From Algoriella xinjiangensis (GTDB lineage Bacteria; Bacteroidota; Bacteroidia; Flavobacteriales; Weeksellaceae), in NCBI RefSeq assembly GCF_900115015.1, contig NZ_FOUZ01000009.1, positions 109,998 to 173,997 on the forward strand: a DNA stretch of 64,000 nt. The letters run 5' to 3'. Below are positions 26,771 through 35,516 of this stretch, in pieces (the stretch's first letter is position 1; the number at the start of each line of letters is the position of its first letter). A model generated the notes under the pieces. That model saw nothing but the letters and a program-made list of their open reading frames with translations, made no database searches and had not been told where the DNA came from. The translations under genes were made by a program, and so were the position numbers.

Positions 26771-29344
26771 ATGATGCAAGACAATCAAGAGAGCATCAAG
26801 AAAGTTTCTGGTATGTACCAAGAATGGTTTCTTGATTATGCCTCTTATGTAATTTTAGAACGAGCAATTCCGTCTATTTATGATGGTTTGAAGCCAGTTC
26901 AACGTCGAATTTTACATTCGATGCGAGAGTTAGAAGACGGACGATATAATAAAGTAGCAAATATTGTAGGAAATACGATGAAATATCATCCACACGGAGA
27001 TATGGCGATTTCGGATGCAATGGTGCAAATTGGTCAAAAAGAATTATTGATCGATATGCAAGGAAACTGGGGAAACACCTACACTGGCGACCGTGCTGCG
27101 GCTTCTCGTTACATCGAAGCGCGTTTAACTAAATTTGCATTAGAAGTTGTCTATAATCCTAAAACTACAAAATGGCAACCGTCTTATGATGGTCGTAATA
27201 AAGAACCTGTCGATTTGCCTATAAAATTTCCTTTGCTTTTAGCACAAGGAGTAGAAGGTATTGCGGTTGGTTTGTCGACGAAAATTTTGCCACACAATTT
27301 TATTGAATTAATTGATGCATCGATTGCGCATTTAAGAGGGAAAAAATTTCAGGTTTTTCCAGATTTTTTAACTGCTGGTTCTATTGATGTTTCTGATTAT
27401 AATGATGGTCTTCGTGGCGGAAAAGTTCGTATTAGAGCAAAAATTTCGCAAGAAGATAAAACGATTTTAAAAATTACTGAAATTCCATTCGGAACAACAA
27501 CAGGATCTTTAATTGATTCGGTTTTGAAAGCCAATGATAAAGGTAAAATTAAAATTAAAAAGATTGAAGATAATACGGCTGCTGAGGTCGAGATTTTAAT
27601 TCATCTTGTTCCTGGAAGTAGCACCGATAAAACGATTGACGCACTGTATGCATTTACAGATTGCGAAATTTCTGTTTCGCCAAATGCCTGTGTTATTACC
27701 GATCAAACTCCCGAATTTTTAACAGTTACAGAAATCTTAACGCATAATACGAACAATACGGTTAAATTGTTAAAAAGTGAGTTAGAAATTGAACTGAATG
27801 AATTACAAGAACAATGGCATTTTTCTTCTTTAGAAAGAATTTTTATAGAGAATAGAATTTACCATGATATTGAAGAAGAGGAAACTTGGGAAGGTGTAAT
27901 TTCTGCTATTGATAAAGGATTGAAGCCTTATATCGCGCATTTAATTCGTCCAGTTACCGAAGAAGATATTACACGTTTAACAGAAATCCGAATCAAACGT
28001 ATTTCTAAATTTGATTTAGATAAAGCACAGCAATTTATTGAATCGTTAGAAGAAAAAATCGAAAATGTAAGACATCATTTAGCGAATTTGATTGATTATG
28101 CGGTTGAATATTTTAAATCATTAAAAGTAAAATACGGAAAAGGGAAGGAGCGTAAAACAGAAATCAGAACGTTTGATACGATAGATGCGAGTAAAGTTGC
28201 CGTTGCAAATACACGTTTTTACGTTGATCGTGAAGAAGGTTTTATCGGAACTTCGCTTAAAAAAGACGAGTTTCTTTTTGAATGTTCTGATATCGACGAT
28301 ATTATTGTTTTTAGAGCTGATGGCTCTATGATTGTCTCGAAAGTTGAGACAAAAACATTTGTCGGAAAAGGAATTATTCATATCGGTATTTGGCATAAAA
28401 ATGACAAGCGTACCATTTATAATATGATTTATCGTGATGGTAAAAATGGTCCGGCTTATCAAAAACGATTTGCCGTTACGGGAATTACACGAGACAAAGA
28501 ATACGATTTAACAGCTGGTAATAAAGGCTCGGAAGTCTTGTATTTTACAGCAAATCCGAATGGTGAAGCGCAAGTTGTTTCGGTTATTTTGAAGACCCAT
28601 CAACGTATTAAAAAATTAAAATTTGATTTAGATTTTGCAGATTTAACCATTAAAGGAAGAGCATCTAAAGGTAATTTAGTTACAAAATATCCAGTTAAAA
28701 AAGTAGAATTAAAAGAAGAAGGTGTTTCAACTTTAGCGCCGCGTCAAATTTGGTTCGATCCAGAAGTTAAGCGTTTAAATGCTGATGGTTTGGGAATTTT
28801 ATTGGGCTCTTTTAAAGGAGATGATAAAATTTTAACGATTAATAAAAAAGGTGAAGCTAAATTAGTTTCGTTCGAATTGAGTAATCGTTTTGATGAAGAA
28901 TTAGAAATTATCGAAAAATGGAAGCCAAATAAACCAATTTCATGTGTTTATTATGATGCTGATAAAGACAAATATTTTGTGAAACGTTTTGTTTTAGAGG
29001 ATACTTTATCTCCGCAAACATTTTTTGGTTTAGAAGATGATAAATCTTCGGTTAAAGTTATTTCGACAGATTATCTTCCAGTTATTGAACTTATTTTTCC
29101 GAAAATAAAAGGAATAGATAAAGAACCAGAAGTAATTAATCTTGAAGAGTTTATCACTATAAAAGGAATAAAAGCGCAAGGTAATCAATTAACAACGTAT
29201 AAAGTAAAACATATTAATGTTTTAGAACCTTTACCATTTGAGGAAATTGAAGAGATAGAAGAAGAAATTGAAGACGATCAACAACCTACTTTATTTGATC
29301 GAATAGAAGAAGATAGTAATGATGAAAATAGTGATAGTGAGTAA
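26771..29344 (+). CDS. parC: DNA topoisomerase IV subunit A
   Basis: This is the cleavage subunit that re-ligates DNA after strand passage. The 857 residues show the winged-helix domain with 'YASYVILERAIP', the quinolone region 'KYHPHGDMAISDAMVQI' (71-87), catalytic Tyr114 in 'AAASRYIEARL', a tower and coiled-coil, and a C-terminal beta-pinwheel lacking a clear GyrA box. It ends in an acidic tail ('EEIEEIEEEIEDD'). The stop overlaps the rhomboid start (TAATG). Confidence 0.93.
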   Translation: MMQDNQESIKKVSGMYQEWFLDYASYVILERAIPSIYDGLKPVQRRILHSMRELEDGRYNKVANIVGNTMKYHPHGDMAISDAMVQIGQKELLIDMQGNWGNTYTGDRAAASRYIEARLTKFALEVVYNPKTTKWQPSYDGRNKEPVDLPIKFPLLLAQGVEGIAVGLSTKILPHNFIELIDASIAHLRGKKFQVFPDFLTAGSIDVSDYNDGLRGGKVRIRAKISQEDKTILKITEIPFGTTTGSLIDSVLKANDKGKIKIKKIEDNTAAEVEILIHLVPGSSTDKTIDALYAFTDCEISVSPNACVITDQTPEFLTVTEILTHNTNNTVKLLKSELEIELNELQEQWHFSSLERIFIENRIYHDIEEEETWEGVISAIDKGLKPYIAHLIRPVTEEDITRLTEIRIKRISKFDLDKAQQFIESLEEKIENVRHHLANLIDYAVEYFKSLKVKYGKGKERKTEIRTFDTIDASKVAVANTRFYVDREEGFIGTSLKKDEFLFECSDIDDIIVFRADGSMIVSKVETKTFVGKGIIHIGIWHKNDKRTIYNMIYRDGKNGPAYQKRFAVTGITRDKEYDLTAGNKGSEVLYFTANPNGEAQVVSVILKTHQRIKKLKFDLDFADLTIKGRASKGNLVTKYPVKKVELKEEGVSTLAPRQIWFDPEVKRLNADGLGILLGSFKGDDKILTINKKGEAKLVSFELSNRFDEELEIIEKWKPNKPISCVYYDADKDKYFVKRFVLEDTLSPQTFFGLEDDKSSVKVISTDYLPVIELIFPKIKGIDKEPEVINLEEFITIKGIKAQGNQLTTYKVKHINVLEPLPFEEIEEIEEEIEDDQQPTLFDRIEEDSNDENSDSE

Positions 29345-30051
29345 TGGGTGATATTTCAATTGTAACATTAGGCGTAATTGCCTTGAATGTTTTGGTAAGT
29401 TGGAAAGGTTTTAATGATTATAATTTTTTTGATAAATATAAATTTAGAGTTGGTTCAATTCTTCAAGGAAAAGAATATTACAGAATTTTAAGTTCTGGTT
29501 TTTTACATGTTGATTTTACACATTTGTTTTTCAATATGTTCTCTTTATTTTTATTTGCCAATTCGGTAATTGCTTTTTTTGCAAGTCCAGAAGGATTTTT
29601 ATTTGGCGATTTTTCAAATGGAAAATTGAATTTAGGCTACGGAATGTTCCTTTTAATATTTTTAGCAGCAATTGTTGGAGGAAATATTTTCTCTTTATTA
29701 ATTCATAAAAAAGAGTTTGGATATTCTGCCGTTGGTGCATCTGGTGGTGTTACAGGAATTTTATTTGCAGCTATTACAGCCTTTCCTACGATGAAATTAG
29801 GATTTTTATTTGTAATTCCGATGCGAGCATGGGTATTTGCAATTTTGTATTTAGGCTACTCGGTTTACGGGATGAAGAAAGGTTTGGGTAACATAGGTCA
29901 TTCAGCCCATTTAGGTGGCGCAATCGTCGGTATTTTGGCTACGGTGTTGTATTATCCACCAATCTTCCAAATCAATATGGTTTATATTTTAGGAATGATG
30001 ATTCCTTTGATTATTATGTTAATTATGATTTTGAAGGAAAACAGAAAATAA
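29344..30051 (+). CDS. Rhomboid family intramembrane serine protease
   Basis: The 235-residue polytopic protein has about six membrane helices. The catalytic Ser133 is in 'VGASGGVTGIL' (GxSG) and His189 in 'GHSAHLGGAIVG', and 'SSGFLHVDFTHLFFNMFSLFLF' carries the conserved H-x-x-x-N-type helix. It cleaves membrane-spanning substrates; the substrate is unknown. It starts on the last base of parC's stop codon, so expression is coupled to topoisomerase IV. Confidence 0.93.
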   Translation: MGDISIVTLGVIALNVLVSWKGFNDYNFFDKYKFRVGSILQGKEYYRILSSGFLHVDFTHLFFNMFSLFLFANSVIAFFASPEGFLFGDFSNGKLNLGYGMFLLIFLAAIVGGNIFSLLIHKKEFGYSAVGASGGVTGILFAAITAFPTMKLGFLFVIPMRAWVFAILYLGYSVYGMKKGLGNIGHSAHLGGAIVGILATVLYYPPIFQINMVYILGMMIPLIIMLIMILKENRK

Positions 30052-30074
30052 ATATCAAACGATATAAAAAAACA

Positions 30075-30108
30075 AAAAAGCTTGAAGATTTTTCTTCAAG
30101 CTTTTTTT
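30075..30108 (+). terminator. Terminator after the rhomboid gene
   Basis: AAAAAGCTTGAAG (30075-30087) and CTTCAAGCTTTTT (about 30094-30106) form a long stem followed by more T. It can also serve the converging C40 peptidase gene. Confidence 0.8.
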
Positions 30109-30135
30109 ATGATAATGAAATAAATTTATATTGAA

Positions 30136-30768
30136 TTATAAAACTCTCTTAACGTATAAGAATTTTGGTCCCCAGTATTTATCATTTAAAGAAGAAACCA
30201 TAACGCCTTGTGATGTAGATGAATGAATAAATTCTAACACGCCATCTTTATTTCTTCCATGTACAATTCCTACATGCGAAACTCTTCCTCTTCCTCTTGT
30301 TGCAAAAAACACTAAATCGCCTTCTTTTGCATCATCTGTAGAAACAGCAACACCTTCTCTGGCTTGTTCTGCAGAAACACGAGGTAAGTTTTTATTGAAA
30401 CTTTCAAAAACATTTCTAACAAAGGCAGAACAATCAATACCACTTCTTGTTGTGCCTCCGTATCGGTATGGAGTACCAATATACGTTTCTGCTTCTTTTA
30501 ATAAAAATCCTGCGAATAAATCATTTGTCTCTTCTAAAACACTGTTTAACACAACCATAGATTTTGCTTCATCGTTAATTTCGATAGGCATTACATCTAG
30601 ATTGGCATGTTTATTGATTATTTTAGCTTGAGCTTCAATCGCTCTTGGTTTCGGGATGAAACTTCTTGAAGAATATTCAGTTGCATCATTAACCGGGGTC
30701 AAAGATGAACATGAAGTGATGAACATCGTACAAATTATTGCAGCCACACCTAATAGCGATGTTTTCAT
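30136..30768 (-). CDS. NlpC/P60 (C40) peptidase lipoprotein
   Basis: The 210-residue protein has a lipobox 'MFITSC' (Cys20) and a C-terminal NlpC/P60 domain with the Cys nucleophile in 'GIDCSAFV' (Cys113), His in 'RVSHVGIVHG' and a third polar residue in 'EFIHSS'. It is a murein endopeptidase that cuts stem peptides, probably anchored to the outer membrane. A promoter-like TACTTTTG (30815-30808, minus strand) lies 40 bases upstream. Single gene. Confidence 0.92.
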   Translation of the reverse strand: MKTSLLGVAAIICTMFITSCSSLTPVNDATEYSSRSFIPKPRAIEAQAKIINKHANLDVMPIEINDEAKSMVVLNSVLEETNDLFAGFLLKEAETYIGTPYRYGGTTRSGIDCSAFVRNVFESFNKNLPRVSAEQAREGVAVSTDDAKEGDLVFFATRGRGRVSHVGIVHGRNKDGVLEFIHSSTSQGVMVSSLNDKYWGPKFLYVKRVL

Positions 30769-30807
30769 ATATTATTAGTTTTCGTTTGTAAAATTTTAAT
30801 AGTAGCC

Positions 30808-30815
30808 CAAAAGTA
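30808..30815 (-). promoter_or_regulatory. -7 element TACTTTTG before the C40 peptidase gene
   Basis: An exact TAnnTTTG match on the minus strand. No convincing -33 element was seen. Confidence 0.5.
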
Positions 30816-30893
30816 GCATTTAAATCTTAAGTCATTATATGTAAGACGTATTTTGACATAATATTAACTTCCTTAACATTTTTTAACATAAAA

Positions 30894-30948
30894 TTGTTTA
30901 AAAAATTATTCGATTAAATTTGCATAATCAAAAAATACCACTAAATTT
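30894..30948 (+). promoter_or_regulatory. Two overlapping promoters before tRNA-Glu
   Basis: P1 has TTG (30894-30896), a 17-base spacer and TAAATTTG (30914-30921). P2 has TAAATTTG (30941-30948), and the TTTG of P1's own -7 element (30918-30921) lies 19 bases upstream as its -33. P2 should start transcription about 30 bases before the tRNA. Confidence 0.6.
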
Positions 30949-30984
30949 GCACTCGCTTTTCACAAGAAATGTAAGTCGTCATGC

Positions 30985-31056
30985 GGCCCATTCGTCTAGT
31001 GGTTAGGACATCAGGTTTTCATCCTGGAAACAGGAGTTCGATTCTCCTATGGGCTA
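30985..31056 (+). tRNA. tRNA-Glu (TTC), diverged copy
   Basis: A full cloverleaf with acceptor GGCCCAT/ATGGGCT (first pair G-U), anticodon TTC in 'GGTTTTCATCC' and T-loop 'GTTCGATTC'. CCA is not encoded. It differs from the three other tRNA-Glu genes in the acceptor, anticodon and T stems. Confidence 0.93.
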
Positions 31057-31088
31057 CATAAAAGTGTTTTAGAATTTAATAAAATTAA

Positions 31089-31121
31089 TTTGGTTAGATA
31101 GAAATTTTGTTTTTATCTTTG
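31089..31121 (+). promoter_or_regulatory. Promoter of rpsT
   Basis: TTTG (31089-31092), a 21-base spacer and -7 TATCTTTG (31114-31121). The start is expected about 25 bases before the rpsT ATG. Confidence 0.65.
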
Positions 31122-31151
31122 CCGAACTAAAATAGAAAGAGATTTAAAGTT

Positions 31152-31406
31152 ATGGCAAATCATAAGTCAGCATTAAAAAGAATTAGACAAGCGGCAGTAA
31201 GACGCGATCGTAATAAATATTATCACAAGTCAGCTCGTACAGCTATCAAAGCTTTAAGAACTGAAACTGATAAAAATGAAGCAGAAACGGTTTTTCCAAA
31301 AGTTTCTTCAATCATTGATAAATTAGCGAAAAGAAACATTATTCACAAGAATAAAGCTTCAAACTTAAAATCTAAGTTAGCTAAGCACATTGCGGGATTA
31401 GCTTAA
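31152..31406 (+). CDS. rpsT: 30S ribosomal protein S20
   Basis: The 84-residue basic helical protein binds 16S rRNA. It begins 'MANHKSALKRIRQAAVRRDRN', the family signature, and ends in a three-helix bundle ('IIDKLAKRNIIHKNKASNLKSKLAKHI'). It lies between two tRNA-Glu genes and has its own promoter. Confidence 0.97.
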   Translation: MANHKSALKRIRQAAVRRDRNKYYHKSARTAIKALRTETDKNEAETVFPKVSSIIDKLAKRNIIHKNKASNLKSKLAKHIAGLA

Positions 31407-31420
31407 TTTAAGATATAAGT

Positions 31421-31492
31421 GGTCCCTTCGTCTATCGGTTAGGACACTAGGTTTTCATCCTAGAAAGAGGGGTTCGATTCCCCTAGGGACTA
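31421..31492 (+). tRNA. tRNA-Glu (TTC), copy 2
   Basis: Cloverleaf with acceptor GGTCCCT/AGGGACT, anticodon TTC and T-loop 'GTTCGATTC'. The 72 bases are identical to the copies at 31782 and 31954. It starts 14 bases after the rpsT stop, so it can be cotranscribed with rpsT. Confidence 0.95.
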
Positions 31493-31505
31493 CAAATTAA
31501 TAGAT

Positions 31506-31533
31506 AGATTGCATTTATTGCAATCTTTTTTTT
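31506..31533 (+). terminator. Terminator after tRNA-Glu copy 2
   Basis: AGATTGCA (31506-31513) pairs with TGCAATCT (31519-31526), followed by a T-run. It ends the rpsT/tRNA unit. Confidence 0.75.
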
Positions 31534-31618
31534 CCTTGTTCATAGTTGTTGATTTTAATTAAACAACCAGTAGAATACTGTGTAAAGGAAATTGTTTTTT
31601 GTGTTTTGTTTGTAAAGG

Positions 31619-31707
31619 TTAATCATATTTGTTTTGATGATTAATCGGGAATGAAAATGTCGCTGTATAATTCAACTTGGTTCAATAAATTAGAATTATA
31701 CAACGAC
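31619..31707. other. Two hairpins in the tRNA-Glu spacer
   Basis: TTAATCAT (31619-31626) pairs with ATGATTAA (31637-31644). Further on, GTCGCTGTATAATTC (31659-31673) pairs with GAATTATACAACGAC (31693-31707) with one mismatch and a 19-nt loop. Neither has a T-run, so they are not simple terminators. They could be a small RNA, a processing site or a degenerate mobile repeat. The rest of the 31493-31781 spacer shows no ORF. Confidence 0.45.
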
Positions 31708-31781
31708 TTTTCTGAAAATCCCCAGTAAAGTACAGACGTTCTTTAAAAAATAGAATATACGAATTATTAATTCATATAAGT

Positions 31782-31853
31782 GGTCCCTTCGTCTATCGGT
31801 TAGGACACTAGGTTTTCATCCTAGAAAGAGGGGTTCGATTCCCCTAGGGACTA
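31782..31853 (+). tRNA. tRNA-Glu (TTC), copy 3
   Basis: Identical over 72 bases to copies 2 and 4. The upstream 9 bases 'ATATAAGTG' are also nearly shared with copy 2, suggesting recent tandem duplication. Confidence 0.95.
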
Positions 31854-31899
31854 CAAATTTGGCTTAATAAAAAAAATATATAAAAATTTTTCAAAATTG

Positions 31900-31930
31900 T
31901 TTGGAGTTTAAAAATAAACGTTTATTTTTG
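31900..31930 (+). promoter_or_regulatory. Promoter of tRNA-Glu copy 4
   Basis: TTTG (31900-31903), 19-base spacer, TATTTTTG (31923-31930). The -7 element lies 23 bases before the tRNA. Confidence 0.6.
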
Positions 31931-31953
31931 CACCACAATAATACGAAAAAGGA

Positions 31954-32025
31954 GGTCCCTTCGTCTATCGGTTAGGACACTAGGTTTTCATCCTAGAAAG
32001 AGGGGTTCGATTCCCCTAGGGACTA
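31954..32025 (+). tRNA. tRNA-Glu (TTC), copy 4
   Basis: Identical over 72 bases to copies 2 and 3. It has its own promoter and a downstream terminator. Confidence 0.95.
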
Positions 32026-32031
32026 CAAAAG

Positions 32032-32056
32032 GCATTCAGTTTTTGAATGCTTTTTT
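32032..32056 (+). terminator. Terminator after tRNA-Glu copy 4
   Basis: GCATTCA (32032-32038) and TGAATGC (32044-32050) with a T-run of six. Confidence 0.75.
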
Positions 32057-32094
32057 AATATATATTCAATAGCTTCCAATTATTGGGTATTAGA

Positions 32095-32123
32095 AAGGGT
32101 ATGAAATTTATTTCATACCCTTT
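32095..32123. terminator. Hairpin at the end of the double ATPase gene
   Basis: AAAGGGTATGAAA (32095-32107) and TTTCATACCCTTT (32111-32123) form a perfect 13-bp stem with a 3-nt loop. The T-tract is better on the plus strand, but the position just after the minus-strand gene suggests it terminates that gene. Confidence 0.6.
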
Positions 32124-32131
32124 TGTTTTTT

Positions 32132-33835
32132 CTATAACTTAGGAATTGCTTCTATTAATTCTTTTGTATAAGCAGTTGTAGGATGCGCGTAAACTTTGTC
32201 CGCATCATCCAATTCTTTCATTTCGCCATGCTGCATCACCAATAATTGATCACTCATATATTTTACGACAGCCAAATCATGCGAGATAAAAATATAGGTA
32301 AACCCAAACTCGGATTTCAAATCATTTAACAAGTTTAAAACTTGTGCCTGTACCGAAACATCCAATGCAGAAACGGATTCGTCACAGATGATAAATTTAG
32401 GATTTAGAGCCAAAGCACGAGCAATCCCGATACGCTGACGTTGACCACCAGAAAATTCGTGCGGATATTTATCTAAATCTTGTTTTGTTAAACCTACTTT
32501 TTCTAATAAAGTTGTAGCCGTTTCTAAACGCGCTGCTTTAGAAGAACCAATTTTATGCACTTGCATAGGTTCTGTAATAATTTGTAAAATGGTTTGACGC
32601 GGATTTAAACTTGAATAAGGATCTTGAAAAATAATCTGAATTTCGCGTCTTAATTTTCTGATTTCTTCTTTTTTAAGTTTTGTAATATCAATTCCATTAA
32701 AATATATTTCACCTTCGGTCGGTTTTTCTAATAATAAAACGGTTCTACTTAATGTTGTTTTTCCCGAACCCGATTCGCCAACCAATCCCATTGTTTCTCC
32801 AGGATATACTTTAAACGAAATATCATCTACCGCTTTTACGCTTGGTGTAGTTGCATTTCCGAATAATGACGACGGATAAAAATACTTTTTAAGATTCTTA
32901 ACTTCTAAAATCGGCGGTTTCGCATATATTTTTTGATGAAATGCTTCGCGTTCCTCTTCTGTATAAACTTCAGTTTTGAAAGCAGGGTTTTCTAAAAAAT
33001 CTTTTACTGTTGGTAATCGTTTTGCGCGTTCTTCTAAACGAGGACGACACGCGATTAATCCTTTTGTATAATTTTCTTTTGGATGATTAAAAATTGTTTC
33101 TACATTTCCTTGTTCCACAACATCGCCGCGGTACATTACCAAAACTTCTTCGCAAACATTTGCAATTACGCCCAAATCATGCGAAATAAATAGCATACTC
33201 ATGTTGTGTTCAGTTTGCAATTCTTTCAATAAATCTAACGTTGCTTTTTGCACCGTAACATCCAAAGCAGTTGTTGGTTCATCGGCAATTAATAGTTTTG
33301 GCTCGCACGAAATTGCCATAGCAATCATTACGCGCTGTTTTTGTCCACCAGATAATTCATGCGGATAAGCTTTATAAATACGGTCTGGATTAGGAAGTTT
33401 TACTTGCTCAAAAAGTGAAATAACTTTTTCTTTTGCTTCTTTTCTTCCCAAATTTTGATGCAAACGAATGGCTTCTTCTACTTGTTCGCCACATCGTAAA
33501 CTTGGATTTAGCGAAGTCATTGGCTCCTGAAAAATCATTCCAATTTCATTTCCGCGTATTTGCTGCAATTCTTGTTGTGATAATTGTAACAAGTCAACCA
33601 TTTTATCGTGATGACGAAAAAGAATTTGACTTTCTGGACTAATTTTAGCCATTGGCGACAATAAACCCATAATAGCCAAAGAAGTTAACGATTTTCCCGA
33701 ACCCGATTCGCCAACAATACCCAATGTATCACCTTGATGTACCTTGAAATTGATGTTGTTTAGAACTTGTTTTTCGCCAAAAGAAATCGAAAGGTTTTTA
33801 ACTTCGATAATATAATCTAAATCTTGATTTTGCAT
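32132..33835 (-). CDS. Fused double ABC ATPase for peptide/nickel-type import (DppD-DppF/YejF-like)
   Basis: The 567-residue protein has two complete ABC ATPase domains: Walker A 'GESGSGKS' near 39 and near 354, signatures 'LSGGQKQR' and 'FSGGQRQR', Walker B 'LLIADEPTTALD' and 'FIICDESVSALD'. Each half ends in an oligopeptide/dipeptide transporter C-terminal segment ('YTKGLIACRPRL', 'YTKELIEAIP'). It should power an oligopeptide permease; no permease or binding protein lies beside it, as is common for this family in Bacteroidota. Substrate unknown. Confidence 0.9.
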   Translation of the reverse strand: MQNQDLDYIIEVKNLSISFGEKQVLNNINFKVHQGDTLGIVGESGSGKSLTSLAIMGLLSPMAKISPESQILFRHHDKMVDLLQLSQQELQQIRGNEIGMIFQEPMTSLNPSLRCGEQVEEAIRLHQNLGRKEAKEKVISLFEQVKLPNPDRIYKAYPHELSGGQKQRVMIAMAISCEPKLLIADEPTTALDVTVQKATLDLLKELQTEHNMSMLFISHDLGVIANVCEEVLVMYRGDVVEQGNVETIFNHPKENYTKGLIACRPRLEERAKRLPTVKDFLENPAFKTEVYTEEEREAFHQKIYAKPPILEVKNLKKYFYPSSLFGNATTPSVKAVDDISFKVYPGETMGLVGESGSGKTTLSRTVLLLEKPTEGEIYFNGIDITKLKKEEIRKLRREIQIIFQDPYSSLNPRQTILQIITEPMQVHKIGSSKAARLETATTLLEKVGLTKQDLDKYPHEFSGGQRQRIGIARALALNPKFIICDESVSALDVSVQAQVLNLLNDLKSEFGFTYIFISHDLAVVKYMSDQLLVMQHGEMKELDDADKVYAHPTTAYTKELIEAIPKL

Positions 33836-34042
33836 GTAATCAAAAGCTTTGTAATGATGTGGAAATTTAGTGATTTTTTAAACAAATAATAGAATATGAA
33901 AATTCATCATTTTTGTATTTAGATTTTAATTAAATTTGCTACGAATCAAAACGTTGTAATTTTTAAAAATATTTATTAATTTAGATGTAATGATTTGCTG
34001 GCTATTAAAAACTTAAACAAAGCCAGTTATTAAATTCGAAGA

Positions 34043-35464
34043 ATGGATACATACTCCCAGATTTCGACATTGTTTTTAGTTGCTAATCACAATGTCACCG
34101 ATGAAATTTCTATAGCAAAACTTTTGCTAACAATTTTTCTTGTTTTATTAAATGGTTTTTTCGTTGCGGCAGAGTTTGCTATCGTAAAAGTACGTTCGTC
34201 ACAAATTGAAGTTAATCAAGACATCAATGAAAGAACATCTAACGTTGCGAAACTTATCATTAGTCATTTAGACTCTTATCTTGCGGCAACGCAGTTAGGA
34301 ATTACGCTTGCCTCTTTAGGATTGGGGTGGGTTGGAGAAAGTTCTCTTTCGCCAGTTATTATAAAAATATTTGAAGTTCTTGGTTTAACATCGCCATCTT
34401 GGACATTGATTGCACAAAATGCAGCGTTTCCAATTGCTTTCGTTATTATTACCATTTTACACATTGTATTTGGAGAATTAGCACCAAAATCTATTGCAAT
34501 TCAGTATCCTACAAAAACTACATTTACAGTAGCTTGGCCACTTCGTGCATTTTATTTTGTGTTTAAACCGTTGATTATGATGATGAATGGTTTGGCAAAT
34601 GTTATTTTACGTGCTTTTGGTATTCATCCAATTCATGGAGGAGAAATTCACTCTGAAGAAGAATTGAAAATGATTATTACAGAAAGTTCTGAAGGTGGTG
34701 CAATTGAAGAATCTGAACGTAATTTGATTCAAAATGTATTTGAATTTGATGATCGTCGTGTAATGAATATTCAAACATTACGTAAAAATGTTTCGGCAAT
34801 TAACATCAAAACGCCTGTAAAAGAAGCTTTGGATTTTGCGATAAACGAAGGTTATTCGCGTTATCCTGTTTACGAAGAGGAGTTTGATAATATAAAAGGT
34901 GTAATTTATGCCAAAGATTTAATCAAACAATTATTAGGAAATCCAAACGAAACGGATATTTCTGGATTATTGCGCGAACCGATTTTTATTTCGGAAAATG
35001 CGTTGATTAAAAATGTAATGAAACAATTTCAGAAAAGACACATGCAAATCGCAATTGTAACCAATGAAGTTGGGGAAGTTGCAGGTATTGTATCGATGGA
35101 AGATATTTTGGAGGAATTAGTTGGAGAAATTCAAGATGAATATGACAACGAAGATCCTATTGTTTCTCGTGTTTCCGAAGGTGTTTATAATGTAAACGCA
35201 CACAATGCGATTAGTGATATTAATCGTTTAGTACCGTTTAGATTTGATGAAAGCGAACATTACGATACACTTGCTGGTTTAATTTCTGAATCTTATCCTG
35301 ATCGTGAACTTGTAGAAGGCGATTTGGTAGAATTAGGAGAATACACGGGAACAATTATAAAAATGTACCGAAATTCTGTAGAACAAGTACAGTTAAAAGT
35401 AAAAGAAGAATTGATTGATAATTATAAAGATGAGCCAGATTCGGCAATCGATGATGAAAATTAA
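34043..35464 (+). CDS. CNNM/CorC-type membrane protein (DUF21-CBS-CorC_HlyC)
   Basis: The 473-residue protein has an N-terminal DUF21/CNNM membrane domain with about four helices (20-225; 'NGFFVAAEFAIVKVR', 'HIVFGELAPKSIAIQ'), a CBS pair (about 240-365; 'YSRYPVYEE', 'GIVSMEDILEELVGEIQDEYD') and a C-terminal CorC_HlyC domain. Relatives are linked to Mg or Co efflux, or in Flavobacteriia to GldE, but the ion is not known here. Single gene with a terminator. Confidence 0.9.
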   Translation: MDTYSQISTLFLVANHNVTDEISIAKLLLTIFLVLLNGFFVAAEFAIVKVRSSQIEVNQDINERTSNVAKLIISHLDSYLAATQLGITLASLGLGWVGESSLSPVIIKIFEVLGLTSPSWTLIAQNAAFPIAFVIITILHIVFGELAPKSIAIQYPTKTTFTVAWPLRAFYFVFKPLIMMMNGLANVILRAFGIHPIHGGEIHSEEELKMIITESSEGGAIEESERNLIQNVFEFDDRRVMNIQTLRKNVSAINIKTPVKEALDFAINEGYSRYPVYEEEFDNIKGVIYAKDLIKQLLGNPNETDISGLLREPIFISENALIKNVMKQFQKRHMQIAIVTNEVGEVAGIVSMEDILEELVGEIQDEYDNEDPIVSRVSEGVYNVNAHNAISDINRLVPFRFDESEHYDTLAGLISESYPDRELVEGDLVELGEYTGTIIKMYRNSVEQVQLKVKEELIDNYKDEPDSAIDDEN

Positions 35465-35481
35465 TTTCACACTATAAAATA

Positions 35482-35514
35482 AAAAAGCTCCGAGATTTCT
35501 CGGAGCTTTTTTTG
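35482..35514. terminator. Bidirectional terminator, CorC-like gene / exonuclease gene
   Basis: AAAAAGCTCCGAG (35482-35494) and CTCGGAGCTTTTT (35499-35511) form a 13-bp stem with a 4-nt loop and A/T flanks. Confidence 0.85.
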
Positions 35515-35516
35515 TT

